Shown: one piece after another, positions 1 through 8,530 of the stretch
Position numbering within the stretch: position 1 is the first letter of the stretch
Layout of the letters: each line of letters opens with the position of its first letter
NCBI RefSeq assembly: GCF_000744435.1
Contig: NZ_JQLX01000015.1
Span: forward strand, 1-64,000
Direction of reading: 5' to 3'
DNA: 64,000 bases
DNA from: Hippea jasoniae
GTDB taxonomy: Bacteria > Campylobacterota_A > Desulfurellia > Desulfurellales > Hippeaceae
The notes under the pieces: model-generated
Databases searched by the model: none
What the model saw: the letters and a program-made list of their open reading frames with translations, nothing else
Told to the model about the DNA's origin: nothing
Position numbers and translations under genes: made by a program

Positions 1-66
1 TATACTTGCGTTCAGGTTTTGAATTTAGAAAAGTTTTTAATAAACCTAACAAGAAAGGATCTTTTT

Positions 67-837
67 ATGGAGAAATTTGAAAGATGCGTTATTGACCCAT
101 CAAGTGTGATAGGTGAAAATACACAGATTGGTTATTTTACCGTTATAGGTAGGGATGTAAAGATAGGCAAGAATTGCCAGATAGACAATAATGTTGTTAT
201 TCATGAGGGTACAATTATTGGTGATAATGTCAGAATTGATGATAATACCGTTATTGGCAAGCAACCAATGAAATCACCCATTAGTGCAACAACAAAAAAA
301 CAGCAACTACCACCAGCAATGATTGCGGATAATTGCTTGATAGGCACATCAGTTGTGATTTATGCTGGTTGCAAGATAAATAAGAATGTGCTTGTAGCAG
401 ATCTATCTACCATTAGGGAAAATGTTGAGATAGGCGAATACACGATTGTTGGAAGAGGCGTTGCAATAGAAAACTTCTGCACCATTGGCAAACGATGCAA
501 ACTTGAAACAAATGTATATATCACAGCCTACTCTGAAGTTGAGGATTACTGCTTTATAGCTCCAGGTGTTTTAACATCTAACGACAATTATTTAGGCAGA
601 AGTCAAAAAAGGTTTAAAGAATTTGGTGGGGTTAAAATTCAAAAAGGTGGAAGAATAGGTGTTGGTGCGGTTATATTGCCAAACAAGACTATAGCTGAAG
701 ACAGCGTGGTTGCCGCTGGAAGCCTTCTTACAAAAGACACTCAACCCAAAAAGATCTATGCAGGCTTACCTGCAAAATACTTTAGAGATGTGCCAGAAGA
801 TGAGCTGTTGGAGAATCAATTCAGCATTAAGCGCTAA
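67..837 (+). CDS. wbpD: Left-handed beta-helix N-acetyltransferase, WbpD-like
   Basis: A 256-residue hexapeptide-repeat acyltransferase. From about residue 8 to 225 the protein is built of imperfect hexapeptides typical of a left-handed beta-helix (for example VIGENTQIGYFTVIG), and the tail KIYAGLPAKYF is the usual end of such enzymes. The neighbours wbpB, wbpE and wbpI suggest the UDP-2,3-diacetamido-2,3-dideoxy-uronic acid pathway, in which WbpD acetylates the 3-amino group; the exact substrate is inferred. An upstream in-frame TTG at 19 exists, but AAAGGA at about 54-59 sits 7 bases before ATG 67, so ATG 67 was chosen. The last codons and the stop lie in a 7-bp repeat array (825-852). Confidence 0.75.
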   Translation: MEKFERCVIDPSSVIGENTQIGYFTVIGRDVKIGKNCQIDNNVVIHEGTIIGDNVRIDDNTVIGKQPMKSPISATTKKQQLPPAMIADNCLIGTSVVIYAGCKINKNVLVADLSTIRENVEIGEYTIVGRGVAIENFCTIGKRCKLETNVYITAYSEVEDYCFIAPGVLTSNDNYLGRSQKRFKEFGGVKIQKGGRIGVGAVILPNKTIAEDSVVAAGSLLTKDTQPKKIYAGLPAKYFRDVPEDELLENQFSIKR

Positions 838-852
838 GTATCAAGGACTAAG
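825..852 (+). repeat. Heptamer array A (consensus NNNTAAG)
   Basis: Four contiguous 7-bp units share the pattern NNN(T/C)AAG, for example CATTAAG then CGCTAAG. The array covers the end of wbpD, including its stop codon, and precedes the first S23 gene. Its units are the reverse complement of those in the array at 1265-1306, so the two flank the gene as inverted repeats. Confidence 0.7.
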
Positions 853-875
853 TTTTAAAAGGGGAAAACGTAATC

Positions 876-1235
876 ATGAAATGTGAAAATTTGGATGTTT
901 GGAAAAAAGGCTGTAGGCTTTCTATTGAAATATACAAATATTTCAAAGACCTGAAAGATTTTGGCTTTAAGGATCAGATAACAAGAAGCAGTTTGTCAAT
1001 AGCTTCTAATATTGCAGAAGGAATGGAAAAAGAGTCCGACAAAGAAAAGATTAGATTTATCGAAATCGCTAAAGGTTCTTGCGCAGAATTAATAACGCAG
1101 ATATATATTGGAATAGAAATTAATTATATAGAAAAGCAGTTGGGTTTAAAATAGATTAAAGAATTAAATGAAATTTTAAAAATGCTGACAGGTCTAAAAA
1201 ACAATTATATAAAAGTTCTAAGCTCTAAGAGTTAA
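876..1235 (+). pseudogene. S23/IVS-type four-helix bundle protein, interrupted by TAG
   Basis: The reading frame encodes a 23S rRNA intervening-sequence-type four-helix protein. It has the family landmarks near the start (ENLDVWKKG), in helix 2 (ITRSSLSIASNIAEG) and in helix 3 (GSCAELITQIYIG). After residue 92 an in-frame TAG (1152-1154) stops translation, yet the same frame continues with a convincing fourth helix (KELNEILKMLTGL) to a TAA at 1233-1235. The family is normally about 115-120 residues, so the 92-residue product lacks helix 4. Arrays of 7-bp repeats flank it. Cellular role of the family is unsettled; a nonsense-mutated pseudogene is the simplest reading. Confidence 0.7.
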
Positions 1236-1236
1236 G
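1216..1236 (+). repeat. Heptamer array B (NNNTAAG)
   Basis: Three units of NNNTAAG (TTCTAAG, CTCTAAG, then AGTTAAG) cover the 3' end of the interrupted S23 gene and its final stop codon. Same orientation as the array at 825-852. Confidence 0.6.
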
Positions 1237-1264
1237 TTAAACGCCAAAAATTTAATCTCAACTT

Positions 1265-1306
1265 TTAACGCTTAGCGCTTAACACTTAATACTTAACGCT
1301 TAACGC
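1265..1306 (+). repeat. Heptamer array C (consensus TTAACGC)
   Basis: Six perfectly contiguous 7-bp units with consensus TTAACGC (variants TTAGCGC, TTAACAC, TTAATAC). Read on the other strand this gives the NNNTAAG pattern of the arrays at 825-852 and 1216-1236, so the arrays are inverted about the S23 gene. The array ends 8 bases before the wbpB ribosome binding site. Confidence 0.8.
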
Positions 1307-1322
1307 TAACTCAGGAGGTTTT

Positions 1323-2282
1323 ATGAAAAACTTTGTCCTAATAGGTGCAGCAGGTTATATCGCACCAAGACATATGAAGGCAATTAAAGATACCGGTAAT
1401 AATCTGCTTGCAGCAGTTGATCCAAACGACAGTGTAGGCATTATAGATTCATACTTTCCAGAAGCCCATTTTTTTACAGAATTTGAAAGGTTTGATAGGC
1501 ATGTTGATAAGCTAAGAAGAAGAGGAAATAAGGTAGATTTTGCATCTATCTGTTCCCCAAATTACCTTCATGATGCTCATATAAGATGGGCATTGAGAAG
1601 TGGAATAAACGCAATATGCGAAAAACCTCTTGTTTTAAATCCCTGGAATTTGGATGCTTTAGAGGAGATAGAGCAAGAAACAGGGAGAAAAGTTTACAAT
1701 GTTCTTCAATTAAGACTTCATCCTTCAATCATTTCACTAAAGGATAAGATAGAAAAAGAGACTTCTAAAGAGAATAAAAAATACAACATAGACTTGACCT
1801 ATATAACCTCAAGAGGCAGATGGTACTTTGTTTCGTGGAAGGGAGATTTATCAAAGTCCGGCGGTGTTGCAACAAATATCGGAATACATTTCTTTGATAT
1901 GCTGATGTGGCTTTTTGGTGAGGTAAAGAACAGCGAGGTTCACTACTGTGAGCCTTTAAAAAAGATGGCAGGCTTTATAGAGTTAAAAAAAGCTTATGTT
2001 AGGTGGTTTTTGTCAGTGGATTATAACGATTTACCCGATGATATAAAACAAAAAGGTCAGAGAACATACAGATCTATAACAGTAGATTCAAAAGAGATTG
2101 AATTTTCTGGTGGCTTTACAGACTTGCATACACTTGTTTATAAAGATATATTAAACGGCGGAGGTTTTGGCATTAAAGATGCAAGACTATCTATTGAGCT
2201 TGTGCATCAGATAAGAAATGCCAAAGTTATAGGATTCAATGACAGGGCTCATCCGCTTGCAGAAAAGAGGCTTAAAGGCTAA
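1323..2282 (+). CDS. wbpB: UDP-GlcNAc-uronate 3-dehydrogenase, WbpB/WlbA family
   Basis: A 319-residue Gfo/Idh/MocA oxidoreductase. The N-terminal Rossmann fold begins at once (FVLIGAAGYIAPRHMKAI), followed by the family CEKPL motif near residue 100 and a C-terminal alpha/beta domain with IGIHFFDMLMW near residue 190. Both the GAAGYIAPRH start and the length match WbpB/WlbA, which oxidises C3 of UDP-GlcNAcA with NAD so that WbpE can transaminate it. GGAGG at 1314-1318 supports ATG 1323. It lies between wbpD and the wbpE fusion, in the order expected for this sugar pathway. Its base composition is like the general genome, unlike the AT-rich genes downstream. Confidence 0.85.
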   Translation: MKNFVLIGAAGYIAPRHMKAIKDTGNNLLAAVDPNDSVGIIDSYFPEAHFFTEFERFDRHVDKLRRRGNKVDFASICSPNYLHDAHIRWALRSGINAICEKPLVLNPWNLDALEEIEQETGRKVYNVLQLRLHPSIISLKDKIEKETSKENKKYNIDLTYITSRGRWYFVSWKGDLSKSGGVATNIGIHFFDMLMWLFGEVKNSEVHYCEPLKKMAGFIELKKAYVRWFLSVDYNDLPDDIKQKGQRTYRSITVDSKEIEFSGGFTDLHTLVYKDILNGGGFGIKDARLSIELVHQIRNAKVIGFNDRAHPLAEKRLKG

Positions 2283-2294
2283 AAGGGGTGTTAA

Positions 2295-2540
2295 GTGAGA
2301 TTGATAGTAGATATAAAAGACAAAAACCTTGCTGATAAAATCATACAAATTCTAAAGATTTTTGAAGATAGCGGGGTAGATATTAAAGAAATTCACGAAA
2401 AAGAAGAAAAATGGAGTAATGAGTACATAGAAAAGCACTGGGAAGAAATACTGCTTAAGACAAACAGCGTTGACTTAGATGATGATGAGAGACTATACGA
2501 TGCTGCAGCGAGGTTTTATCGTGAAAAACATTTTGATTGA
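2295..2540 (+). CDS. Small acidic protein, probable antitoxin partner of the PIN domain
   Basis: An 81-residue charged, mainly helical protein starting at GTG 2295, 12 bases after wbpB. Family not recognised by sequence. It overlaps the PIN-domain gene by 20 bases, the typical layout of an antitoxin before its VapC-like toxin, and its size fits. That role is inferred from position only; no clear AbrB, RHH or Phd motif is visible. Confidence 0.5.
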   Translation: MRLIVDIKDKNLADKIIQILKIFEDSGVDIKEIHEKEEKWSNEYIEKHWEEILLKTNSVDLDDDERLYDAAARFYREKHFD

Positions 2541-4011
2541 TATAAATATCATACTTGACTATTATGAAAAAAACAGAAGAGAAAGATATCCTGAGTCCAT
2601 AAAGGCGTTTGATTATTTAAAAAATAAGGAGTTTGCATTTATTGCATCTTCTGCTATCAACAATATTGAGTTTTTGCTCTATGATAGTCTTTCATTAAAA
2701 TACCCACAATTAACAAGGAAAAATAAATTGCAGATTATTCATAAGTGTATAGAAGAAATTTTATCTTTTTTCAAAATATCAAAAACTCCATCTTATGTTG
2801 AAATAGATTATGAAAATATAGAGGATAGCTTAATAGTAGCAAGCGCAAAAGCAATTGATGGATTGGTATTAACAAGAGATGAAAAGCTACTAAGAAAATA
2901 TCCTGATAAAACAATTTCCCCTGAAGAATTTTTGAAAACCTATACTTCTAACAACTTTGAAACACAAAAAGTAGAAATGTTAGACTTAACTAGAGAAACA
3001 TTTTATATGTACTCAGATATAGAAAAAAATATAGATGAAGTAATAAAGAAATCAAACTTTATCCTTAGTGATGAAGTTAAACAGTTAGAAGAAAAAATAG
3101 CAAGCTATATAGGAACAAAATATGCAGTTGGAGTATCATCAGGAACAGATGCATTAGTTTTATCTTTAAGAGCTTTAGCAATTCAAAGAAAAAAACAGGA
3201 ATACTGGGATAAAGAAGATTTAATAATAACAACTCCGTTTACTTTTACTGCTACTGGAGATGCTATTTTAAGAAGTGGAGCAACTCCTTTATTTGTTGAT
3301 ATTGATTTAGATACATACAATATAAATCCTGAGCTTGTAGAAAAAGCAGTTAAAAAATACGGGAAAAAAGTTAAAGGAATAGTTCCGGTTCACCTTTACG
3401 GTCAACCTTGTAATATGGATGAAATAGTTAGAATAGCAAAAGAATATGACCTTTTTGTTGTTGAGGATTGTGCCCAGAGTTTTGGAGCAAAGTGGGATAA
3501 TAAACAGACAGGAAGTTTTGGAGATGCAGGTTGTTTTAGTTTCTTTCCTTCTAAAAACTTAGGTGGATTTGGTGATGGTGGAATGATAACAACAAATGAT
3601 GAAAATCTTTATGAAATTCTACTTATGCTTAGAAAACATGGTGGTAAAAATAAATATAATGTTGATCATATAGGTTATAATGCAAGGTTAGATACTTTAC
3701 AGGCAGCAGTACTACTTGCAAAGATGAAATATATAAATGAGTTTACAGAAAGAAGGAGAAAGATAGCAGAAATTTATAATGAAAATTTAAAAGATATAAA
3801 TTGGCTAAAAACTCCATATACACATCCTAAGGCTTATCATGTGTTTCACCAGTATACAATTAGAGTTTTAGAGAGAAATAGAAACGTGGTACAACAAGAA
3901 CTAAAAGAAAAGAGGGTCGATTCTATGGTTTATTATCCTGTTCCCCTACATAAAATGAAAGTTTTCAAAAAAAAATGGGATGGAAGTATTTGGGGAATTA
4001 AAAGAAAGTGA
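2521..4011 (+). CDS. wbpE: PIN toxin domain fused to WbpE-type aminotransferase, C-terminus frameshifted
   Basis: From GTG 2521 residues 1-140 form a PIN ribonuclease domain with all four acidic positions visible (IDIN, NNIEF, EDSLIVASA, TRDEK). From about residue 155 a complete DegT/DnrJ/EryC1 aminotransferase follows, with its usual opening (MLDL), VSSGTDAL, VEDCAQSFG and the PLP-lysine motif SFFPSKNLGGFGDGG. WbpE transaminates UDP-3-keto-GlcNAcA. Near the end a run of nine A (3967-3975) shifts the frame: removing one A restores the expected tail (ESEKASKGVLNLP) to a TAA at 4103-4105. The product as read ends with 13 foreign residues. The fusion lies where AT-rich DNA begins, suggesting recombination. 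Confidence 0.75.
   Translation: MKNILIDINIILDYYEKNRRERYPESIKAFDYLKNKEFAFIASSAINNIEFLLYDSLSLKYPQLTRKNKLQIIHKCIEEILSFFKISKTPSYVEIDYENIEDSLIVASAKAIDGLVLTRDEKLLRKYPDKTISPEEFLKTYTSNNFETQKVEMLDLTRETFYMYSDIEKNIDEVIKKSNFILSDEVKQLEEKIASYIGTKYAVGVSSGTDALVLSLRALAIQRKKQEYWDKEDLIITTPFTFTATGDAILRSGATPLFVDIDLDTYNINPELVEKAVKKYGKKVKGIVPVHLYGQPCNMDEIVRIAKEYDLFVVEDCAQSFGAKWDNKQTGSFGDAGCFSFFPSKNLGGFGDGGMITTNDENLYEILLMLRKHGGKNKYNVDHIGYNARLDTLQAAVLLAKMKYINEFTERRRKIAEIYNENLKDINWLKTPYTHPKAYHVFHQYTIRVLERNRNVVQQELKEKRVDSMVYYPVPLHKMKVFKKKWDGSIWGIKRK
3967..3975 (+). other. Nine-A homopolymer at the wbpE frameshift
   Basis: Nine consecutive A follow GTTTTC. Eight A would join the aminotransferase to its normal C-terminal helix and extend it to 4105, just before the wbpI start at 4109. 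It may be a sequencing error, a mutation, or a slippery tract that gives both products. Confidence 0.65.
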
Positions 4012-4108
4012 AAAAGCATCTAAAGGCGTATTAAACTTACCAATAGGTTCTTGTTATGATGCTAAAATAATAGAAAAAATAATTAAAGGATTAATTGTTG
4101 TTTAAAAA

Positions 4109-4525
4109 ATGAGAATTTTAACTATTCTTGGAGCGAGACCACAGTTTATAAAAGCAGGAGCAGTAAGTAGAGAAATTAGAAAGCAACGAGAAAAAGGTGA
4201 AATAATAGAGGAAATCATTGTTCATACTGGACAACATTATGATAAGAATATGAGTAGTATATTTTTTGAGGAATTACATTTACCAAAGCCAAATTATTTT
4301 TTAGGTTCGGGTGGTAAATCGCACGGTGCTATGACAGGAGAAATAATTATAAAACTTGAAGAGATTATACTAAAGGAAAAGCCAGATATTGTATTGGTAT
4401 ATGGTGATACAAATTCAACTTTGGCAGGAGCAATTGTAGCAAGTAAACTTCATATAAAATTAGCTCATGTAGAAGCAGGGCTTAGAGGTTATAATATGAA
4501 AATGCCTGAAGAGATAAAAAATTAA
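4109..4525 (+). pseudogene. wbpI: UDP-GlcNAc 2-epimerase family (WbpI/WecB), truncated
   Basis: The 138 residues match only the first third of the non-hydrolysing UDP-GlcNAc 2-epimerase family, which is usually 350-380 residues. Seen are the start ILTILGARPQFIKAG, the catalytic-site stretch HTGQHYD, VYGDTNSTLAGA and HVEAGLRGYNMKMPEE. Homology stops at PEEI, followed by a stop at 4523-4525 and unrelated DNA. The rest, including the second nucleotide-binding domain, is absent. WbpI converts UDP-GlcNAc3NAcA to the manno epimer, so the local pathway may stop at the gluco sugar unless another epimerase exists elsewhere. It follows wbpE by 3 bases in the corrected frame. Confidence 0.8.
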
Positions 4526-4539
4526 AAAAAGGATAAATA

Positions 4540-4608
4540 ATGAGCGCGCCAAGCAAAGCTAAAACAATCAAGCTGGACAATCCAGCCATAGGAAGTTTTA
4601 TAAAATGA
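4540..4608 (+). CDS. Possible 22-residue peptide or gene remnant
   Basis: A short frame begins at ATG 4540 after AAGGAT and ends at TGA 4606-4608, overlapping the ATG of the next gene (ATGA overlap). It starts MSAPSKAKTIKLDNP and its DNA is visibly GC-richer than both neighbours. It may be a translated leader that couples the next gene, or the stub of a gene lost when wbpI was truncated. No family recognised. Confidence 0.3.
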   Translation: MSAPSKAKTIKLDNPAIGSFIK

Positions 4609-5501
4609 TATCAATAATAATACCTACAAGAAATAGAGCATATACTTTAGAAAAAGTTTTAGAGAGTTATTATATTCAAAAGCATGTTGATGAGGTAATT
4701 ATTGTAGATGATGGAAGTAATGATAATACAGAAGAAATTGTAGAAACTTTTGCAAAAAAATTTCCTCAAATTACTACAAAATATTTGGAACATAAAAAAA
4801 GAAGAGGAGCTGCTGCTGCAAGAATCACCGGATATAAAAATGCTAAAAATGAGTATATTTTATTTGGGGAAGATGATGCATACTTAGAAGATAATTATAC
4901 AGAGGTCTTACTAAAAAAAATTCAACAAGATGAAAAAATAGGAATTGTCTCTGGTAGGATTATATATAAATTACCTAATGAAAGTAATAAAGAAGCTTTA
5001 AAAAGATTTGGATATGGATTTGAAAAAAAAGAACCATTTGATGTAAAACATTTTGGTATAAATATAAATGCATATTTTAGAGGGGATATTGAACTTCCTC
5101 TAACTCATGCATTGATTTTGACTAAAAAAAATTTACTTGAAAAATTTAGTTATGATAAATTTTATTCAAAAGGAAATGGATACAGGGAAGAAAGTGATTA
5201 TCAGATAAACTTATTTGTAAATGGGTATAAAATAATTTGCACAAATGATACGCATTGCTTTCATTTAAGTAGGGAAGAAGTTAAAATTGGTGGACAAAGA
5301 GTTAATAGGTTTAAGCAGTTGTATTACGATATATATTATACAAAATATTTTTATGGTAAATATTATGATAAAGCAAAACAATTATTGGGATTACACTATA
5401 GTAAAAATATTGCTTTAATATTGTTTTCTATTGAAATGATAAAAATATTATTTCCTTTACATAAATTACCAAAATATTTAAAAAGGAAATTGTTTAAATG
5501 A
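4605..5501 (+). CDS. Family 2 glycosyltransferase
   Basis: A 298-residue GT-A fold glycosyltransferase. The start MISIIIPTRNRAYTLEKVL, the nucleotide-binding VDDGSND near residue 38 and the metal-binding acidic motif GEDDAY near residue 90 define GT2. YREESDYQ near residue 200 fits the catalytic-base region. The C-terminus has a hydrophobic, basic stretch that could rest on the inner membrane. It overlaps the next gene by 4 bases. It probably adds one sugar of the O-unit on undecaprenyl carrier; donor and linkage cannot be read from sequence. Confidence 0.85.
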   Translation: MISIIIPTRNRAYTLEKVLESYYIQKHVDEVIIVDDGSNDNTEEIVETFAKKFPQITTKYLEHKKRRGAAAARITGYKNAKNEYILFGEDDAYLEDNYTEVLLKKIQQDEKIGIVSGRIIYKLPNESNKEALKRFGYGFEKKEPFDVKHFGININAYFRGDIELPLTHALILTKKNLLEKFSYDKFYSKGNGYREESDYQINLFVNGYKIICTNDTHCFHLSREEVKIGGQRVNRFKQLYYDIYYTKYFYGKYYDKAKQLLGLHYSKNIALILFSIEMIKILFPLHKLPKYLKRKLFK

Positions 5502-6490
5502 AAATTGCATTGATAACACCATACAAAAATTTTCCCGGTGGAGTTGAAAGTGTAAATAAAATATTAATTGAAATTTTTAAAGAAGCAAATCATCAAGTAT
5601 ATTTAGTAACAACTGATAATTATAAAATTAGTTTTTTAGATAAGATTTTTATCAAATTTATAGGTTTACCTTATATAACTATGAAAAAGTTTGAAAAAAT
5701 TCAAGATAGTTTTGATGTGATAATTGCTAATGGCGAATTTGGTTTTGGGATTAATTATCCTAAAACAATTAATCTTTTTCATGGTAGCTACAAAGGTTTA
5801 AGAGATTTTTTAAAAAAACAATATAATTTCAAACAATATTTAGGGCTTACTAAAAATGCTTATATTCAAAAGCTTAGTGCTAAAGATAAATATGTAGTAG
5901 CAGTTTCTGAATTTGTTAAAAATATTTTAGAAAGAGATGGTATAAAAGTTAATGAAGTTATTCCAAATTGTATAGACACTGATAAATTTAGACCTATGAA
6001 TACAGGTAAAAATGATAAATTTATTTTTGTCGGCTCTTATAATTATTATGCAAAAGGATTTGATATATTAGAAAAATTGGCTGATAAAGGTTTTAAAATT
6101 GCTTGTGTAACAAATAAAAAACCAGGTCAAAGACTAAAATATTTAGGTAATATAAATAATGAAGATATGCCAAAAATTTATAATCAGTATAAAATATTGA
6201 TTTTTCCAAGTAGATTTGAAGGTATGCCAATGGTACCGCTTGAAGCAATGGCTTGTGGATTGCCAATTGTAATGAGTAATGTTGGATTAGGCCCTGAATT
6301 AAAAAAGAAAATGCCTGAGTTTGTAGTTGATGAATGGGATGAAAAGAGTTTTATTCAAAAGATAAAATTAATAGAGAATAATTACGAATATTATTCAAAA
6401 AAAGCCAGAGAATATGTGTTGAAATATCACTCTTTTGATATTTACAAGAAAAAATGGTTAAATTTAATTCAAAGAGTCGCAAATGCTTAA
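5498..6490 (+). CDS. Family 4 glycosyltransferase
   Basis: A 330-residue GT-B glycosyltransferase. The N-terminal domain opens with IALITPYKNFPGGVESVN, and the C-terminal domain has FVGSYNYYAKGFD and the diagnostic FPSRFEGMPMVPLEAMACG (the EX7E retaining-enzyme motif). It overlaps both neighbours by a few bases, so it is in one transcript with them. It probably adds an O-unit sugar at the cytoplasmic face; the donor is unknown. Confidence 0.87.
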   Translation: MKIALITPYKNFPGGVESVNKILIEIFKEANHQVYLVTTDNYKISFLDKIFIKFIGLPYITMKKFEKIQDSFDVIIANGEFGFGINYPKTINLFHGSYKGLRDFLKKQYNFKQYLGLTKNAYIQKLSAKDKYVVAVSEFVKNILERDGIKVNEVIPNCIDTDKFRPMNTGKNDKFIFVGSYNYYAKGFDILEKLADKGFKIACVTNKKPGQRLKYLGNINNEDMPKIYNQYKILIFPSRFEGMPMVPLEAMACGLPIVMSNVGLGPELKKKMPEFVVDEWDEKSFIQKIKLIENNYEYYSKKAREYVLKYHSFDIYKKKWLNLIQRVANA

Positions 6491-7280
6491 ATGGAAAATA
6501 GATAAAAATGTAATATCTGAACTTTACTATAATGAACAAAATATTATATATCCTTGGGGATTTGAGACTGCTGATAGCAGTGCTTTTTATTCTTTAGAAG
6601 ATGGGTATGGTTATAGATATAAAATTATAAGTGAAAATATAAAATTTAGTGATAAATACTATAAAGCTAAAATAGTTACAAAAATGAAAGAGGGTCAATG
6701 GGAATTAAATATTGATGATAAGATAATTGATGATAAAACAATAGAAAGAAAAGTTGAAGCTATTACATTAGAAGATAGTTTTTTTATGGATTTTGTGGTG
6801 AGGTTTAGATTTAAAAAAGAATTTATAGAATATGTAAAAATAGCTGATAAAGTTATTTATCATAAAAATACAAACATTTATTATCAATATCCGGTAGAAG
6901 AAGTATTTTTAAAAGGAAAAGAATTGAACATCAAAATTAGTATTGTTGATAAAATAATTCCTAATGGTATGAAACCTGTTATGTATGTAAGAGATAATAA
7001 TGATGAATGGATAGTTCATGTGAGAATGATTCCAGAAACATGGGATAAAGAAGTTATAAAATTATGTACCTCTTGGGCAAAAACAAGACCTTTGCCACAA
7101 TTTTTATCAAATATATTTTTAGAATGGAAGTGGTTAAGAGAACAACTTTGGTATAGAGGTGAAAGAGATCCATATAAAAATAGAATTATTAGAAAATTTT
7201 TAAATCCATGTGCATTTGCTATAGTAAAATTAGCTAAAAATGAAAAACTTATGTGGAATGTAAAGTGTGAGATTTTATGA
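6483..7280 (+). CDS. Unrecognised 265-residue O-antigen-locus protein
   Basis: No family recognised. The protein is soluble-looking, rich in beta-type alternation in residues 20-180 and has many aromatic residues (YPWGFETADSSAF, EWKWLREQLWYRGERDPY). It has no signal peptide and no membrane span. It overlaps the preceding glycosyltransferase by 8 bases and the flippase gene by 4, so it is co-translated with polysaccharide genes. A sugar-modifying or glycan-binding role is possible but only by context. Confidence 0.5.
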   Translation: MLKWKIDKNVISELYYNEQNIIYPWGFETADSSAFYSLEDGYGYRYKIISENIKFSDKYYKAKIVTKMKEGQWELNIDDKIIDDKTIERKVEAITLEDSFFMDFVVRFRFKKEFIEYVKIADKVIYHKNTNIYYQYPVEEVFLKGKELNIKISIVDKIIPNGMKPVMYVRDNNDEWIVHVRMIPETWDKEVIKLCTSWAKTRPLPQFLSNIFLEWKWLREQLWYRGERDPYKNRIIRKFLNPCAFAIVKLAKNEKLMWNVKCEIL

Positions 7281-8530
7281 AAAGGTTGATTGTTTCAAAT
7301 ATATTTTATTCTTTAATTGAAAAATTTGTATTAATTGGATTTCAGTTTATTACTTCAATAATAATTATAAGGAATTTACCAAGAGAAGATTATGGAATAA
7401 TAGGAGTAGTAGCTGGATATTTTGTTTTTTTGAATCTTTTAAATATTTCTATGGAATCAATTATTTTAAGAGATCATAAAAATTATGAAGGAAAAGAAAA
7501 AGAAATTCTTTCTAATTTTTTAATTTTTAATATTATTAAAAGTATGATTTTTTTATTTTTTGCAATTGTGTTATCTGTATTATTAATAAATATGTTTGAA
7601 AAAATAGAGTTTATTTATAGTATTTTTTCAATTACAACTTTATTAATAGCAGAATCCTTAGTAGCACCTTTTGTTATATACTTTACTGCTAAATTTAACC
7701 AACAACTTGTTACTAAAATTTCTATTGCAAAAGCAACGTTAAATTTATTATTAACAATAGGTTTATTTATGTATCCAACTTTAGAATATATTTTAATTAA
7801 AGATATTTTTGTTTCTTTTTTTTATGTATCTGTGTGGTTTTATTTAGTTTATAAATATTTGGATTTTTCTTTGTATTATTTGAGTTTAAAAGAGTTTGAT
7901 TTTCAATTTATAAAAAAGTCTTTTTTTGGTTTTTCTTTATGGAGTCATTTAATAGGTAGTGTTACAAATTTTATATATAAGTCTGATACATTTTTTTTAT
8001 CAATGTTTGTAGGCTTAACCACTATAGGAAATTATAATATCGCATTAAATAGTGCAAATATAGCTAATATTATTCCTGGGATTTTAGGGTATCAAAATGG
8101 GGTTGCACTTTCACATGTTAAAAATGATATAAAAAAGGCTAAAAGAATTACTATTCAATTTTTAAAATTATCTTTTTTAATAGGGATAGTTACTTTATTG
8201 GGATTTTATTTGTTTGGAAATTATTATATATATTTAATTACAGGTGAGTATAATGAAGATATTTATTTTTATATGATGTGTATAGTAACAGGATTAGTAA
8301 TTGTGAAAACATTCGCTTCGCCTTTTTCTGCTTATTTGACAATAATATTTGATATTAAGGAATATTTTGTAAATGTGATTTTAAAAATATCTATATTTTC
8401 TACAATAATCTACCTCATAGGAGCTATGTTAGAAGGAACTAATGGTGTTGCTATAGGCAATATAATTATTGGTATAATGTTTTTTATGTTAACTTTAAAA
8501 AACTTTATAATAGAGGTGAGAAATGTATAA
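7277..8530 (+). CDS. wzx: Wzx-type O-unit flippase
   Basis: A 417-residue very hydrophobic protein with about a dozen predicted membrane helices and the MATE/polysaccharide-exporter look: an N-terminal SNIFYSLIEKFVLIGFQF, the early TSIIIIRNLPREDYG that is typical of Wzx, and a middle segment KSDTFFLSMFVGLTTIGNYN. It would flip lipid-linked O-units across the inner membrane for the Wzy polymerase encoded downstream. It overlaps both neighbours. The DNA is extremely AT-rich: only 5 of 60 bases at 7501-7560 are G or C. Confidence 0.8.
   Translation: MKRLIVSNIFYSLIEKFVLIGFQFITSIIIIRNLPREDYGIIGVVAGYFVFLNLLNISMESIILRDHKNYEGKEKEILSNFLIFNIIKSMIFLFFAIVLSVLLINMFEKIEFIYSIFSITTLLIAESLVAPFVIYFTAKFNQQLVTKISIAKATLNLLLTIGLFMYPTLEYILIKDIFVSFFYVSVWFYLVYKYLDFSLYYLSLKEFDFQFIKKSFFGFSLWSHLIGSVTNFIYKSDTFFLSMFVGLTTIGNYNIALNSANIANIIPGILGYQNGVALSHVKNDIKKAKRITIQFLKLSFLIGIVTLLGFYLFGNYYIYLITGEYNEDIYFYMMCIVTGLVIVKTFASPFSAYLTIIFDIKEYFVNVILKISIFSTIIYLIGAMLEGTNGVAIGNIIIGIMFFMLTLKNFIIEVRNV

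Noticed and set aside
19-66. TTG 19 as the wbpD start
   Set aside because: ATG 67 has AAAGGA at the right distance and begins where the hexapeptide protein normally begins.
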